Below are positions 26,114 through 34,388 of a stretch of DNA of 64,000 bases, in pieces. Below the pieces are notes generated by a model, which ran no database searches, had not been told where the DNA came from, and saw only the letters and a list, made by a program, of their open reading frames with translations. The position numbers and the translations under genes are program-made. The stretch's first letter is position 1. Every line of letters begins with the position of its first letter. This stretch comes from Amycolatopsis thermoflava N1165. GTDB lineage: Bacteria; Actinomycetota; Actinomycetes; Mycobacteriales; Pseudonocardiaceae. The stretch is from NCBI RefSeq assembly GCF_000473265.1, contig NZ_KI421511.1:8282415-8346414 (forward strand), written 5' to 3'.

Positions 26114-27271
26114 CTACCCGGCCTCGACGCGGTGAAAGCGGATGTAGTCCTCGTCGAGTTCCCAGCCCAGTCCGGGCCGGTCGGGCAGCGTGATGACGCC
26201 GTCGACCAGCGACGGCCGGTTCGCGATCAGGTTCCACCAGATCGGGTCCCGCTGCGGATCGAAGCACTCCGCGTAGAGGCCGTGCGGGATCGAGGCGAGG
26301 AGGTGGCTTGAGAGCTGGGGCTCTTCGTGGTGAGCCATCTGCACGTCGAAGGCAGCCGCCATCCCGGCGACCCGGCGCCACTCGGTTGGCCCGCCCGTCC
26401 ACGACGCGTCGAAGTTGCAGACGTCGATCGCGCCGGCGACCATCAGATCGCGGGCACCGCCGGCCGAGTACTCGCTCTGGCCCGCGCACACGCGCACCCC
26501 GGTGGCGTACCGGACGTCCCGCATCGCGCGCCGGTCGTTGTGCCACTGGCAGGGTTCCTCCAGCCAGTGCAGGTCGAGGTCGGCGACCCGGCGGGTGAAA
26601 GTGATCGCGTCCTGCACGGTCCAGCCCTGATTGGCGTCGGCGGCCAGGATGAAGCCGGGGCCGGCAGCCTCGCGGGCGCGCCGGAACCGCTCGGCGTCCT
26701 CGACCGGGTCCGCGCCGCCCACCTTGAACTTCATTCCGGCCAAGCCCCGCTCCTTCAGGACGGCGATCTCGTCCTCGATGCTGAGCGGACTGTCGTAGTA
26801 GCCACCGATCGAGATCATCGGCACGGCGTTGCGGTATCCACCCCAGAGCCGCCACAGCGGCTGGCCCACCAGTTTGGCCACGGCGTCCCAGATCGCGCTG
26901 TCCACGCACGCGCACGCGACCAAGCCGAGCCGCCGGTCTCGCAGGATGTCGAAGGTTGCGGGGCGCGCGAGCGACCAGCAGCGTTCGACCGCCATCGCGT
27001 CCTGGCCGATCAGCCGCGGCTCGATCTCGCGGTGAATGATCGCGTCGATCTCCAGAAGGGCCGCGTCCTCGTCGCCGGCGTAGGCTTCGCCGACGATCCC
27101 TTCCTCCGTGTACACGCGGGTGACGATGGTCGAACGGTGGCTCATCTGGTAGTAGCTGCCGCGGAAGACCCGGGCTAGCGGAACGCGGATCGGAACGGTC
27201 TCGATCTTGCGGATGGTCAGTCCCGTCAACGTGGGGATTTCCGCCGCGACCGGCGAAACATCGAGCGGCAT
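26114..27271 (-). CDS. mandelate racemase/muconate lactonizing enzyme-family (enolase superfamily) protein
   Basis: A 385-residue enolase-superfamily enzyme. The capping domain (residues 15-140) precedes the barrel with the KxK catalytic pair in GMKFKVGG, metal ligands at AADANQGW (Asp), WLEEP (Glu) and AGQSEYS (Glu), and a His in MAHHEEP at the sixth/seventh strand. The combination of KxK and His indicates mandelate-racemase-subgroup dehydratase or racemase chemistry on a 2-hydroxy acid or acid sugar. It has its own promoter with a LacI-like operator. Substrate not predictable; location beside a ring-cleavage operon hints at an aromatic side-chain acid or lactone. Confidence 0.88.
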   Translation of the reverse strand: MPLDVSPVAAEIPTLTGLTIRKIETVPIRVPLARVFRGSYYQMSHRSTIVTRVYTEEGIVGEAYAGDEDAALLEIDAIIHREIEPRLIGQDAMAVERCWSLARPATFDILRDRRLGLVACACVDSAIWDAVAKLVGQPLWRLWGGYRNAVPMISIGGYYDSPLSIEDEIAVLKERGLAGMKFKVGGADPVEDAERFRRAREAAGPGFILAADANQGWTVQDAITFTRRVADLDLHWLEEPCQWHNDRRAMRDVRYATGVRVCAGQSEYSAGGARDLMVAGAIDVCNFDASWTGGPTEWRRVAGMAAAFDVQMAHHEEPQLSSHLLASIPHGLYAECFDPQRDPIWWNLIANRPSLVDGVITLPDRPGLGWELDEDYIRFHRVEAG

Positions 27272-27298
27272 GGTTGATCGGACTCCTCTGTCTAATGT

Positions 27299-27314
27299 CT
27301 GGGAACGTTACCAG
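27299..27314. promoter_or_regulatory. candidate LacI-type operator
   Basis: CTGGGAACGTTACCAG is a 16-bp palindrome with one mismatched pair and a central CpG in AACGTT, the classical LacI/GalR geometry. It lies 28 bp upstream of the enolase-superfamily start, within the divergent region shared with the NTF2-like operon. The LacI gene at 25053 is the natural candidate regulator. Confidence 0.55.
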
Positions 27315-27484
27315 AATAGCAGCATGGAGAAGTGTCCTCCAACCTTCGCTCCGGCGACCCCAAGTGGTTGCCCATCTAGCCGTTGACCAGGGATTATGTG
27401 GAACAGGATTCAGTGCTTGGCCGATCAGAGCCTCGACTGGTAAGGTTTCCAGTCAGCAGGCGAGTACACGACGGAGGCCGAGCC

Positions 27485-28384
27485 ATGACGACGATCGATG
27501 CCGAACTACGCCGGAAGAACCGGGAGGCCGTCGAGACGTTCATCGACACGAACAAGCGGGACCAGTACCTCGACCAGTGGGCCGACGACGGTGTGAAGGA
27601 ACTGCCGTTCGCCGTGCTGGAGGAGACGCGCTGGGCCGGTATCGCCGAGATCCGCCGGAACAGCGTGGAGAACGCCGTCCGGCGGGCCGGGGGTGACGCC
27701 TCCCGGCTCGACCTCCGTATTTTCGAGGGTGCCGATCCGAACGTCTTCTGGGTGACCAACCGGTGCTCCGAGGAGAAGACGTTCAACGGGGCGCTCTACC
27801 CGCAGCGGTACGTCCACCAGCTCGTCCTGCGGGACGGGAAGGTGGTCGTCTACCGGGAGTTCTTCAGCTCCTTGGTGCTTGAGCGCGCACTGCTCCGCCA
27901 GGCGCCACCCGGCCTGCCCGGCTGGACCCCGGTCGCCTATGACCCCCCACGGGAATTCGACCAGGCCGCCGCGACAGCCGCCGCGGAGAGTGCGGGCGTC
28001 GTCGAGGCCTGGCTGACGGCGGACCTGTCGGACCCGAAGTCCCGGGACGAGCTGTGGGCCGACGATGCGCTCTTCGAGTTCCCGTTCGCCCCGCCGAACC
28101 AGGCGAAGGCGGCCTGGCGCGGCCGGGAGGAACTCAGGGCCCGCGCCGAGTGGTTCGCCGAGAATTTCGCGGGCTGCACCCACGTTGACATCGAGCTGTT
28201 CCCGTCGGTGGACCCGGGCCTGGTGTGGGCACGCAGCCGGATGGCGGACACCGCCACCGCTTTCGGCCGGCCCTACCCGCAGAGCTACCTCTTCGCGTTC
28301 AACGTGCGCGACGGCCTGGTGCAGCTGGCGCAGGTCTACCACGACCCGCTGCTGGTGGCGACCGTGCTCCCGTTGGCCGGCTGA
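27485..28384 (+). CDS. tandem NTF2/SnoaL-like (PhzA/PhzB-like) protein
   Basis: A 299-residue protein made of two homologous NTF2-like halves, about residues 1-145 and 155-299. Each carries the pattern D-x-L/W-A-D-D-x-x-x-E-x-P-F-A, an E-F/R-R region and P-Y/L-Y-P-Q-x-Y followed by V-R-D-G. The PhzA/B family contains pocket proteins that act as isomerases, hydrolases or condensation catalysts in secondary metabolism and catabolism. GGAGG precedes the ATG. It opens a five-gene operon with ALDH, an MHS transporter, an AraC regulator and a CmcJ-like oxidoreductase. Specific reaction unknown. Confidence 0.8.
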   Translation: MTTIDAELRRKNREAVETFIDTNKRDQYLDQWADDGVKELPFAVLEETRWAGIAEIRRNSVENAVRRAGGDASRLDLRIFEGADPNVFWVTNRCSEEKTFNGALYPQRYVHQLVLRDGKVVVYREFFSSLVLERALLRQAPPGLPGWTPVAYDPPREFDQAAATAAAESAGVVEAWLTADLSDPKSRDELWADDALFEFPFAPPNQAKAAWRGREELRARAEWFAENFAGCTHVDIELFPSVDPGLVWARSRMADTATAFGRPYPQSYLFAFNVRDGLVQLAQVYHDPLLVATVLPLAG

Positions 28385-28386
28385 GC

Positions 28387-29853
28387 ATGCGAGAGTACGA
28401 GCTCGCGCTGGGCGGGACCTGGCGGCCGGCGGTGTCCGGGGCCACGTATGAGACGGTGAACCCGTACACGGGGCGGGCCTGGGCGCGGGTGCCGGACGCC
28501 GGCGCGGCGGACATCGACGCCGCCGTCCGCGCGGCGCGGACCGCGCTCGACGGCGAGTGGGGGCAGCTGTCCGGATTCGACCGTGCCGCGCTCATGCGGC
28601 GGCTGGCGGACATCGTGGAGCGGGAGGCCGACCGGCTGGCGGTCGTCGAAACGACGGACAACGGAAAGCTCCTCAGGGAGACCCGTCAGCAGGCGGCCGG
28701 GTTGGCGGCCTGGCTACGCTACTTCGCGGGACTCGCCGACAAGCTCCACGGCGACACCATCCCGTCGGCCAAGCCGAACTACTTCGTCTACACCCGCCCA
28801 GAGCCGGCGGGCGTGATCGCGGCCATCGTCCCGTGGAACTCGCCGCTGGCCCTGCTGCACTGGAAGCTGGCGCCGGCGCTGGCGGCGGGATGCACGCTCG
28901 TCGTCAAGCCGTCGGAGTCGACGCCGGTGTCCGCTTTGGAGTACGCCCGGCTGTTCGAGGAAGCCGGCTTCCCGCCCGGGGTGCTGAACGTGATCACCGG
29001 GCAAAGCGCCGAACTGGGCAGGGCGCTGGTCGACCACCCGGGCGTCGACAAGATCGCCTTCACTGGATCACCGGCGGTCGGAGCGGCGATCGCCGCGAGC
29101 GCGGGGGCCCGGCTGACGCCGGTCCTGCTGGAGCTGGGCGGCAAGTCCGCCCAGGTCGTCCTGCCGGACGCCGATCTCGAGGCCGCGGCGAACGGCGTGA
29201 TCGCCGGCATCTTCGCCGCCGGCGGGCAGACCTGCATCGCAGGCTCCCGGCTCGTGGTCCACCGCGACGTCCGCGAGCAGCTGCTCGGACTGATAGTCGA
29301 TCGGGCAAAGGCCATCCGGCTGGGCGACCCACTCCTGCCCGACACGGAGATGGGGCCGCTGGCGAACCAGCGACAGCTGGACACCGTCCTGGGGTTCATC
29401 GACCGTGCGGTCGCGGCAGGCGCCTCTGTAGTCACGGGCGGCCGGCGTGATCCCGAGCTGGGTGGACTCTTTGTGGAGCCGACGATCCTCACCGACGTGG
29501 TGCGCGACGCCGAAATCGCGCAGAAGGAGGTCTTCGGGCCGGTGCTGGCCGTGTTGGACGTCGCGAGCGAGGAGGAGGCGATCGCCGTCGCCAACAGCAC
29601 CGAATTCAGCCTCGGGGCCGGCCTGTGGACCTCGGACGTCGGGCGGGCCCATCGTGTCGCCGCCCGGCTGCGCGCCGGCACCGTGTGGGTCAACAGCTAC
29701 CGCGCGGTCGCGCCGAACGTGCCCTTCGGCGGCAGCGGAGCCAGCGGCTGGGGGCGCGAAAACGGCCGCCACGCCGTTGACGAGTTCCTCCACACGAAAG
29801 CGGTATGGATCGAGACCGCGGGCGAAGTCCGCGATCCGTTCGTCGTCGGCTGA
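28387..29853 (+). CDS. NAD(P)-dependent aldehyde dehydrogenase
   Basis: A 488-residue ALDH with IVPWNSPLALLHWKLAPALAAG (cofactor), KPSESTPVSA, the catalytic Glu in LELGGKSAQV and the nucleophilic Cys in GGQTCIAGSR. The C-terminal region (NSYRAVAPNVPFGGSGASGWGREN) resembles betaine/aromatic-aldehyde dehydrogenases. It starts 2 bp after the NTF2-like gene. It presumably oxidises an aldehyde released by the upstream or downstream enzymes of this operon to a carboxylate. Confidence 0.92.
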   Translation: MREYELALGGTWRPAVSGATYETVNPYTGRAWARVPDAGAADIDAAVRAARTALDGEWGQLSGFDRAALMRRLADIVEREADRLAVVETTDNGKLLRETRQQAAGLAAWLRYFAGLADKLHGDTIPSAKPNYFVYTRPEPAGVIAAIVPWNSPLALLHWKLAPALAAGCTLVVKPSESTPVSALEYARLFEEAGFPPGVLNVITGQSAELGRALVDHPGVDKIAFTGSPAVGAAIAASAGARLTPVLLELGGKSAQVVLPDADLEAAANGVIAGIFAAGGQTCIAGSRLVVHRDVREQLLGLIVDRAKAIRLGDPLLPDTEMGPLANQRQLDTVLGFIDRAVAAGASVVTGGRRDPELGGLFVEPTILTDVVRDAEIAQKEVFGPVLAVLDVASEEEAIAVANSTEFSLGAGLWTSDVGRAHRVAARLRAGTVWVNSYRAVAPNVPFGGSGASGWGRENGRHAVDEFLHTKAVWIETAGEVRDPFVVG

Positions 29854-29902
29854 CCGCCGACATCCCGTCCACCCATGACTGGTCAAAGGAGATCAGGAAG
29901 AC

Positions 29903-31303
29903 ATGGCCACACCCACCGACCCGCCACGTGGAGCGGGTGAACTCACGTCACGCCGCTCGGCCCGTGCGATCATCGCGGGCAGCGCGGGCACCTTCATCGA
30001 GTGGTACGACTACGGCCTCTACGCCTATGTCGCCGGGGTCGTATTCGCCCCACTGTTCTTCCCGCCGAGTGCCGGCAGTGCCGCGACGATCGGGACCTTC
30101 GGCGCGTTCGCCGCGGGCTTCATCGCGCGGCCGATCGGCGGTATCGTGCTCGGCGCCTTGAGCGACCGTTGGGGCCGGCGCCCGATCCTGCTGGCCTCCA
30201 TCGTGCTGGTCGGTGTGGCCACCGCGGCGATCGGGTTCATCCCGCCGTACGCGTCCATCGGAGTCTGGGCACCGGTGCTGCTGGTCCTCTGCCGGGTTGC
30301 CCAGGGGTTCGGCACGGGTGCCGAGCTCGGCACCGCGATGGTCTATGTGAACGAGTCCGCGCGGCCGCGCACCAAGGGCTTCCAGACGTCGTTCCTCTAC
30401 AACGCCACCATGGCCGGGTCGATCCTGTCATTGGTCTTCTTCGCCGCGATCAACCTCGTGATCGGCCAGGCCGCGTTCGTGGCATGGGGCTGGCGCATCC
30501 CGTTCCTGTTCGCCGGGGTTCTGACAGTGCTCGCGCTCATCCTTCGCCGTGGGATGGAAGAGACCGCGGAGTACCGACGTGTCGAGGAGGCGCGCGCCCA
30601 AGGGCGCATCGCTCGCAGCCGGGCGAACCCGCTCGCCGCGATCAGGGCAGCGTTCGCCGCGAGCCCACGGAACTACCTCGCGGCCTTCCTCATGCCGACC
30701 GCCAGCAACGTGATCGGGTACGTGGCCAACGCCTTCGGCATCAGCTACATGGCCAACCAGCTCAAGCTCACCTTCTCCCAAACGGCCCTCGCGCTGCTCG
30801 TCATGTACGTGGCCGGTGTCATCGCTCTGCCCCTGTGGGGAAAGGCGTGCGACCGATGGAGTGCGAAGACCGTCCTCCTCGTCGGCGCGATCGCCGGGAT
30901 TCTGCTGGCGTTCCCGTACTTCGCGCTCCTCGGCACGCGAAACATGACCCTGGTCGTCATCGCGGGCGCAGTCCTCTGGGCCGTTTGCTGGTCCCCGAGC
31001 GTCGTCGCGCAGCTGGTGATCGGCCCGGTGCTCTTCCGCACCGAGTCGCGCGCCGCGGGCTTCACCTCGTCCCGCGAGCTCCAGCAGGCGCTCGTCGCGG
31101 GGCCGACCCCGCTCCTCGCTGCGGCCCTGATCATCCAGCTGGACGGCGCGCCGTGGTTGGTCGCGGGGCTGATCGTGGTGGCCCAAGTCGTCACGGTGTT
31201 CTCGATCCGGCTCGGCAAGCCGCAGCTATCGGCCGCCGAGATCGGCGCGGTGCCCGCGCATCGGGGCCTCACCGCCGCCGATCGCGAGCCGGCGAAGGCA
31301 TGA
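29903..31303 (+). CDS. MFS transporter, metabolite:H+ symporter (MHS) type
   Basis: A 466-residue 12-TM transporter. The N-terminus contains the MHS hallmarks GTFIEWYDYGLYAYVAG and FARP-like FIARPIGGIVLGALSDRWGRRP, and a charged central loop (about residues 210-250). MHS members (ProP, ShiA, KgtP-like) import carboxylates, shikimate or aromatic acids with protons. AAAGGAGA precedes the ATG. In this operon it most likely imports the substrate handled by the ALDH, NTF2 and CmcJ proteins. Confidence 0.9.
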   Translation: MATPTDPPRGAGELTSRRSARAIIAGSAGTFIEWYDYGLYAYVAGVVFAPLFFPPSAGSAATIGTFGAFAAGFIARPIGGIVLGALSDRWGRRPILLASIVLVGVATAAIGFIPPYASIGVWAPVLLVLCRVAQGFGTGAELGTAMVYVNESARPRTKGFQTSFLYNATMAGSILSLVFFAAINLVIGQAAFVAWGWRIPFLFAGVLTVLALILRRGMEETAEYRRVEEARAQGRIARSRANPLAAIRAAFAASPRNYLAAFLMPTASNVIGYVANAFGISYMANQLKLTFSQTALALLVMYVAGVIALPLWGKACDRWSAKTVLLVGAIAGILLAFPYFALLGTRNMTLVVIAGAVLWAVCWSPSVVAQLVIGPVLFRTESRAAGFTSSRELQQALVAGPTPLLAAALIIQLDGAPWLVAGLIVVAQVVTVFSIRLGKPQLSAAEIGAVPAHRGLTAADREPAKA

Positions 31304-31313
31304 GGCCGGGCGG

Positions 31314-32351
31314 ATGTCGAGTTCGGCCTTGCTGGAACGGTACTCGGTGCTGCGCGCCTCCGACATCGACGCGTTCCGGACGTCGGTGTCCCAGGTCCTC
31401 ACCCCGCACCGGCTGACCCCGCACCGCGGACGCGGCGCAGTGACCGCCGATGTCGCCGTTGCCCCGCTGGGTCCACTCTCGCTGGTTTATGGCCAGCATC
31501 GCGGGGCCGAGCTCGGGGTGACGCTGACCGAGCAGATCGACTACTACGACGTCAACCTCTCGTGGGGCGGGCACAACCGCATCACCTGCGGCGCCGACGA
31601 GATCGTGGTGGACCGGAACACCGCCGGGATCATCTCACCGTCGATGCCGGTGAGCATGCGGCTGAGCGCCGAGTACCGGCAGCTCCACGTCCGGATCGAG
31701 CGCGCTGCGCTCGAGGCTCGCCTCGAGGAACTGCTCGACCGCCCGATCACGACGCCGTTGGTGTTCCGCCCCGCGATGGACCTACGCGCCCCGGCCGCCG
31801 GGACGTGGGCGCGGGCGGTGACTCTGCTGGTCGGCGACCTGGGAACGGGCACGGGGCTGGCGGCGGCTTGGACACTCGGCGACAACCCCTGGTCGGCGTT
31901 TCTGATGAGCGGCCTGCTGCTCGCCCAACCACACAACTACAGCGCCCAGCTCGCCGGCAGCCGCGCCTACGCCCACCGGCCCGGACCACTGCGGCGGGCT
32001 GTCGAGCTCATCGAGACCCAGCCCGGCAGCGACCTGTCATTGGAGCGGCTCGCGCGCCACGCCGGAGTGAGCTCTCGCTCGCTTCAACGCCATTTCCAAG
32101 ATCACATCGGCGTCTCACCGCGCGAGTACGTTCAGCGCATTCGGCTCGCGCGTGTCCGCGACGAGCTCGCCGCCGCCGGTCCGGGATCCGGCGTGACGGT
32201 GACGGAGGTGGCCCTGCGATGGGGCTTCACCCACGTTCCGCGCTTCGCCGGCGCCTACCGACGCCGCTTCGGCGAGTCACCCTCGACCACCTTGCGCGCG
32301 CTCCCCGAGGGGACGCGCACCGACACTTCGAACCTTCAGGAGGAACTATGA
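31314..32351 (+). CDS. AraC-family transcriptional regulator
   Basis: A 345-residue regulator. The N-terminal AraC_binding_2-type sensor (about residues 20-200, with YYDVNLSWGG) precedes two C-terminal HTHs: LSLERLARHAGVSSRSLQRHFQDH and VTEVALRWGFTHVPRFAGAYRRRFGESP. It is embedded in the operon it probably activates. Its stop overlaps the CmcJ-like start (ATGA) and it follows the transporter by 10 bp. Confidence 0.9.
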   Translation: MSSSALLERYSVLRASDIDAFRTSVSQVLTPHRLTPHRGRGAVTADVAVAPLGPLSLVYGQHRGAELGVTLTEQIDYYDVNLSWGGHNRITCGADEIVVDRNTAGIISPSMPVSMRLSAEYRQLHVRIERAALEARLEELLDRPITTPLVFRPAMDLRAPAAGTWARAVTLLVGDLGTGTGLAAAWTLGDNPWSAFLMSGLLLAQPHNYSAQLAGSRAYAHRPGPLRRAVELIETQPGSDLSLERLARHAGVSSRSLQRHFQDHIGVSPREYVQRIRLARVRDELAAAGPGSGVTVTEVALRWGFTHVPRFAGAYRRRFGESPSTTLRALPEGTRTDTSNLQEEL

Positions 32352-33151
32352 CCACACAGGCTCTTTCGTCCGTGACGGTGCCGCTGCAGTACGCAGACCC
32401 GGCCGAGCCTGCCGGGATCTTCTACGCCGGCCAGCACGCTGCTTCCACGGCCCGCTTCCGCTCCGTTGACACCACGATCACGAACGCCCGCCCGATCAGC
32501 GAGGACTTCCATCTCGACGTGCACGGGTTCGCTCTGGTCGAGCACCAGACGAAGGTGCAGGACTTCACCGACGTCGAGGAGGTGGAGCGGGTCTACAAGG
32601 CTGAACTCGAGGAGCTGGTCAAGGCGGCGACCGGTGCGGTGAAGGTCGTTGTCTTCCACACGATGGCGCGCTTCGAGGACGGCGAGAAGCGGGGCGAACG
32701 GCCACCGGCGCGCGCGGCGCACGCCGACTACGACGGCGCGAGCTTCGAGGTCTGGATCCGCCGGGCCATGGGCGCCGAGGCCGACGAGTGGCTGGCGGGA
32801 CGCTGGTCGGAGATCAACGTGTGGCGCGGCATCCGTCCGGTCGAACGGGTTCCTCTCGCTGTCGCCGACGCCCGCACCACCGGTCTGGACCAGTACGTGC
32901 CGGTCCCGATCCACGAACGACCGGACCAGCCGACGCCGTTCATCGGCCTGAACCTCGTGCACCACCCGAACCAGCGCTGGTACTACTTCCCGGACATGCA
33001 GCCGGACGAGGCGCTGCTGTTCCGCCTCTGGGACACCGACTCCTCGGTACCGTTCCCGGTGGCGCACAGCGCGATCGACGATCCCACCTCGCGCCCCGAC
33101 GCAGCCCCGAGGGCCAGCGTGGAGGCACGCACCGTCGCGTTCTTCGGCTGA
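32348..33151 (+). CDS. CmcJ/NvfI-family (GA4-desaturase-like) oxidoreductase
   Basis: A 267-residue protein matching the CmcJ/NvfI pattern: VVVFHTMAR, ARAAHADYDGAS (the family H-x-D segment), INVWRGIRPVERVPLAVADARTT, HHPNQRWYYFPDMQPDEALLF and a C-terminal E-A-R-T-V-A-F. The family is known from fungal and bacterial secondary metabolism (cephamycin CmcJ, novofumigatonin NvfI, asaB) and is thought to be 2-oxoglutarate/iron-like oxidoreductases. Here it ends a catabolic-looking operon, suggesting an oxidative step on the imported acid. Confidence 0.82.
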   Translation: MTTQALSSVTVPLQYADPAEPAGIFYAGQHAASTARFRSVDTTITNARPISEDFHLDVHGFALVEHQTKVQDFTDVEEVERVYKAELEELVKAATGAVKVVVFHTMARFEDGEKRGERPPARAAHADYDGASFEVWIRRAMGAEADEWLAGRWSEINVWRGIRPVERVPLAVADARTTGLDQYVPVPIHERPDQPTPFIGLNLVHHPNQRWYYFPDMQPDEALLFRLWDTDSSVPFPVAHSAIDDPTSRPDAAPRASVEARTVAFFG

Positions 33152-33585
33152 CAGAGGCCGATTCGCGCTCGTCGACGCGGTCGAAAGATCTGCTCGTCGC
33201 GCGGTTGGTCGCATGGCCCCGGGTGACCGGCAGTTGCGCCGCCTATGCCGACGAGGGGAAGACCACAGCGCGAATGGGGCCAGCCCGAATAGACGGCAGC
33301 GCCGGCACGATCACCAACACACCGGTCCGGGCGGAGCTGGCCATCAGTTGGCACACAGCCCAAAAACGCGTGTTCGCCACCAGTCGATGAGAAACATTGG
33401 TCGAACCCGTTCCCCTCCATGGGTAGTAATGCTGAGGACTCGAACATGCGCGGCCAGGCGTGGGTGCTGCCCGACTCCGGGGCGCATGAGGAGGGCAGGT
33501 CGCGACCAGCGCCCCGCGCGGTGATCGGCCAGGAGCGGCTCCTCAATGGAGCTAGACGACCCGCGTCGACTTGTGGAAGCCATGT
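33152..33585. other. non-coding/decayed stretch before att copy 2
   Basis: Short frames occur on both strands, but none shows a ribosome-binding site, a known motif or consistent third-position GC. Nothing recognisable. It marks the right end of element A. Confidence 0.5.
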
Positions 33586-33629
33586 TTCGGCGTGAAGTGT
33601 GCGGCGTGGGCCGTACACTTCACGCCGAA
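33586..33629. repeat. long inverted repeat (hairpin) near att copy 2
   Basis: Twenty-base arms (33586-33605 and 33610-33629) pair with one mismatch around a 4-base GTGG loop. No gene ends within 400 bp upstream on the plus strand and no T tract follows, so it is not an ordinary terminator. A chromosomal palindromic repeat or an element-end structure is possible. Confidence 0.65.
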
Positions 33630-33824
33630 GGGGTCATTCTTCAAGCCGTCGGTGCCAGGTCGCGTCGACGGAGCGGGACACGTGCAATGGGCTGTAGGGA
33701 TGGAGCGAATGTGGGGCCGCGAATGTTCGCATTGTTCGCTGAACCTTCCCGAACGTGCCGCACCGTCCCGCCTTACGCAGGGTATTCTCTGTTTCTGCAG
33801 GTCAGCGTGTTGCGTCGACGGCAT

Positions 33825-33866
33825 TGGGGGTCAAGGGGTCGCAGGTTCAAATCCTGTCAGCCCGAC
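33825..33866 (+). repeat. attachment-site copy 2 (junction of elements A and B)
   Basis: Identical over 42 bp to the 3' end of tRNA-Pro (17267-17308), without the 5' half of a tRNA. The ~70 bp to its left resemble the ~70 bp left of copy 3 (both begin CGTGCCGCA and contain ATTCTCT and GCAGGTCAGCG). This is expected for the right ends of two related elements integrated in tandem. Confidence 0.85.
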
Positions 33867-33877
33867 CGGCGAGAGAG

Positions 33878-33913
33878 AGCCCCTGATCTGGGTGAAACCC
33901 CAGGTCAGGGGCT
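33878..33913 (+). terminator. terminator-like stem-loop after att copy 2
   Basis: AGCCCCTGA/CTGGG pair with CCCAG/TCAGGGGCT. It is positioned like the tRNA-Pro terminator after copy 1 but with a diverged sequence, so it is probably the tRNA terminator of the host from which element B came. Confidence 0.6.
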
Positions 33914-33984
33914 CTTCCCGTGTGTGATCCCGACAGTCCTCTTGATCATCGAGCTCGACCGGTCTGGGACCACGTTGGGACCAA

Positions 33985-34191
33985 CTACTTCTTCGTGCGG
34001 TTGTATGGCGACTGGTTCGTCGGCTTCAGAGACACGCCGTCCTTCTGGGCTTCGGCCCGGACAGCGTCCTCGGTGCGGCCCAACTTGAGGCCGATCACGC
34101 GCGTAGGCGTGTTCTTCTTCGCGAGGTCCTTGAGTTGCTGACGTTCGTCGTCCGACCAACGCTTCCCCGCGTTGCGGTCCGACTTGCTCAT
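33985..34191 (-). CDS. small basic Myb/SANT-like putative DNA-binding protein
   Basis: A 68-residue protein: basic N-terminus, W-S-D-D-E-R-Q-Q-L-K-D-L-A (a SANT/Myb-like helix), NTPTRVIGLKLGRTEDAVRAEA (HTH-like) and a conserved tail SLKPTNQSPYN. Small proteins with this layout are widespread in bacteria and of unknown role. The start is fixed by a perfect anti-16S Shine-Dalgarno (AAGGAGGTGATC) 6-8 bases upstream, itself inside a hairpin. Confidence 0.75.
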   Translation of the reverse strand: MSKSDRNAGKRWSDDERQQLKDLAKKNTPTRVIGLKLGRTEDAVRAEAQKDGVSLKPTNQSPYNRTKK

Positions 34192-34193
34192 TT

Positions 34194-34218
34194 CTGATCA
34201 CCTCCTTTCGGTGATCAG
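34194..34218 (-). promoter_or_regulatory. hairpin enclosing a perfect Shine-Dalgarno sequence
   Basis: On the minus strand, CTGATCACC and GGTGATCAG form a 9-bp perfect stem around a GAAAGGA loop. The full 12-base complement of the 16S tail (AAGGAGGTGATC) spans loop and 3' arm. Translation of the 68-residue protein could be gated by opening of the hairpin; this is inference. Confidence 0.5.
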
Positions 34219-34285
34219 ATAACGCTAGCTCGCAAGATTCAGTTTGCCGGACCGTCATGGACACCATGGGTGGTCCACGGTCTCC

Positions 34286-34372
34286 ATGAAAGCGCGCTAC
34301 ATGCATGTAACCGATGAGATCCGCCGCGACGTCGCCAACCAGATCGACGGCTACTCCTGGAAAAAAACTAAA
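34286..34372 (+). pseudogene. tyrosine integrase C-terminal fragment
   Basis: The plus-strand frame reads MKARYMHVTDEIRRDVANQIDG then Y-S-W, matching the extreme C-terminus of actinobacterial tyrosine recombinases (active-site Tyr in ARYMHVTDE). No upstream catalytic domain is present and no stop follows in frame. It is a fossil on the opposite strand from the integrase fragment at 35702. Confidence 0.6.
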
Positions 34373-34388
34373 CCGAGAAGACCTCTAG

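Noticed and set aside
33552..33824. 90-codon minus-strand frame over the hairpin near att copy 2
   Set aside because: Both strands give similar peptides because of the inverted repeat; no ribosome-binding site or family match.
33825..33866. Possible second tRNA-Pro gene
   Set aside because: Only the 3' half of the tRNA is present; the acceptor 5' strand and D arm are missing, so it is an attachment-site copy.
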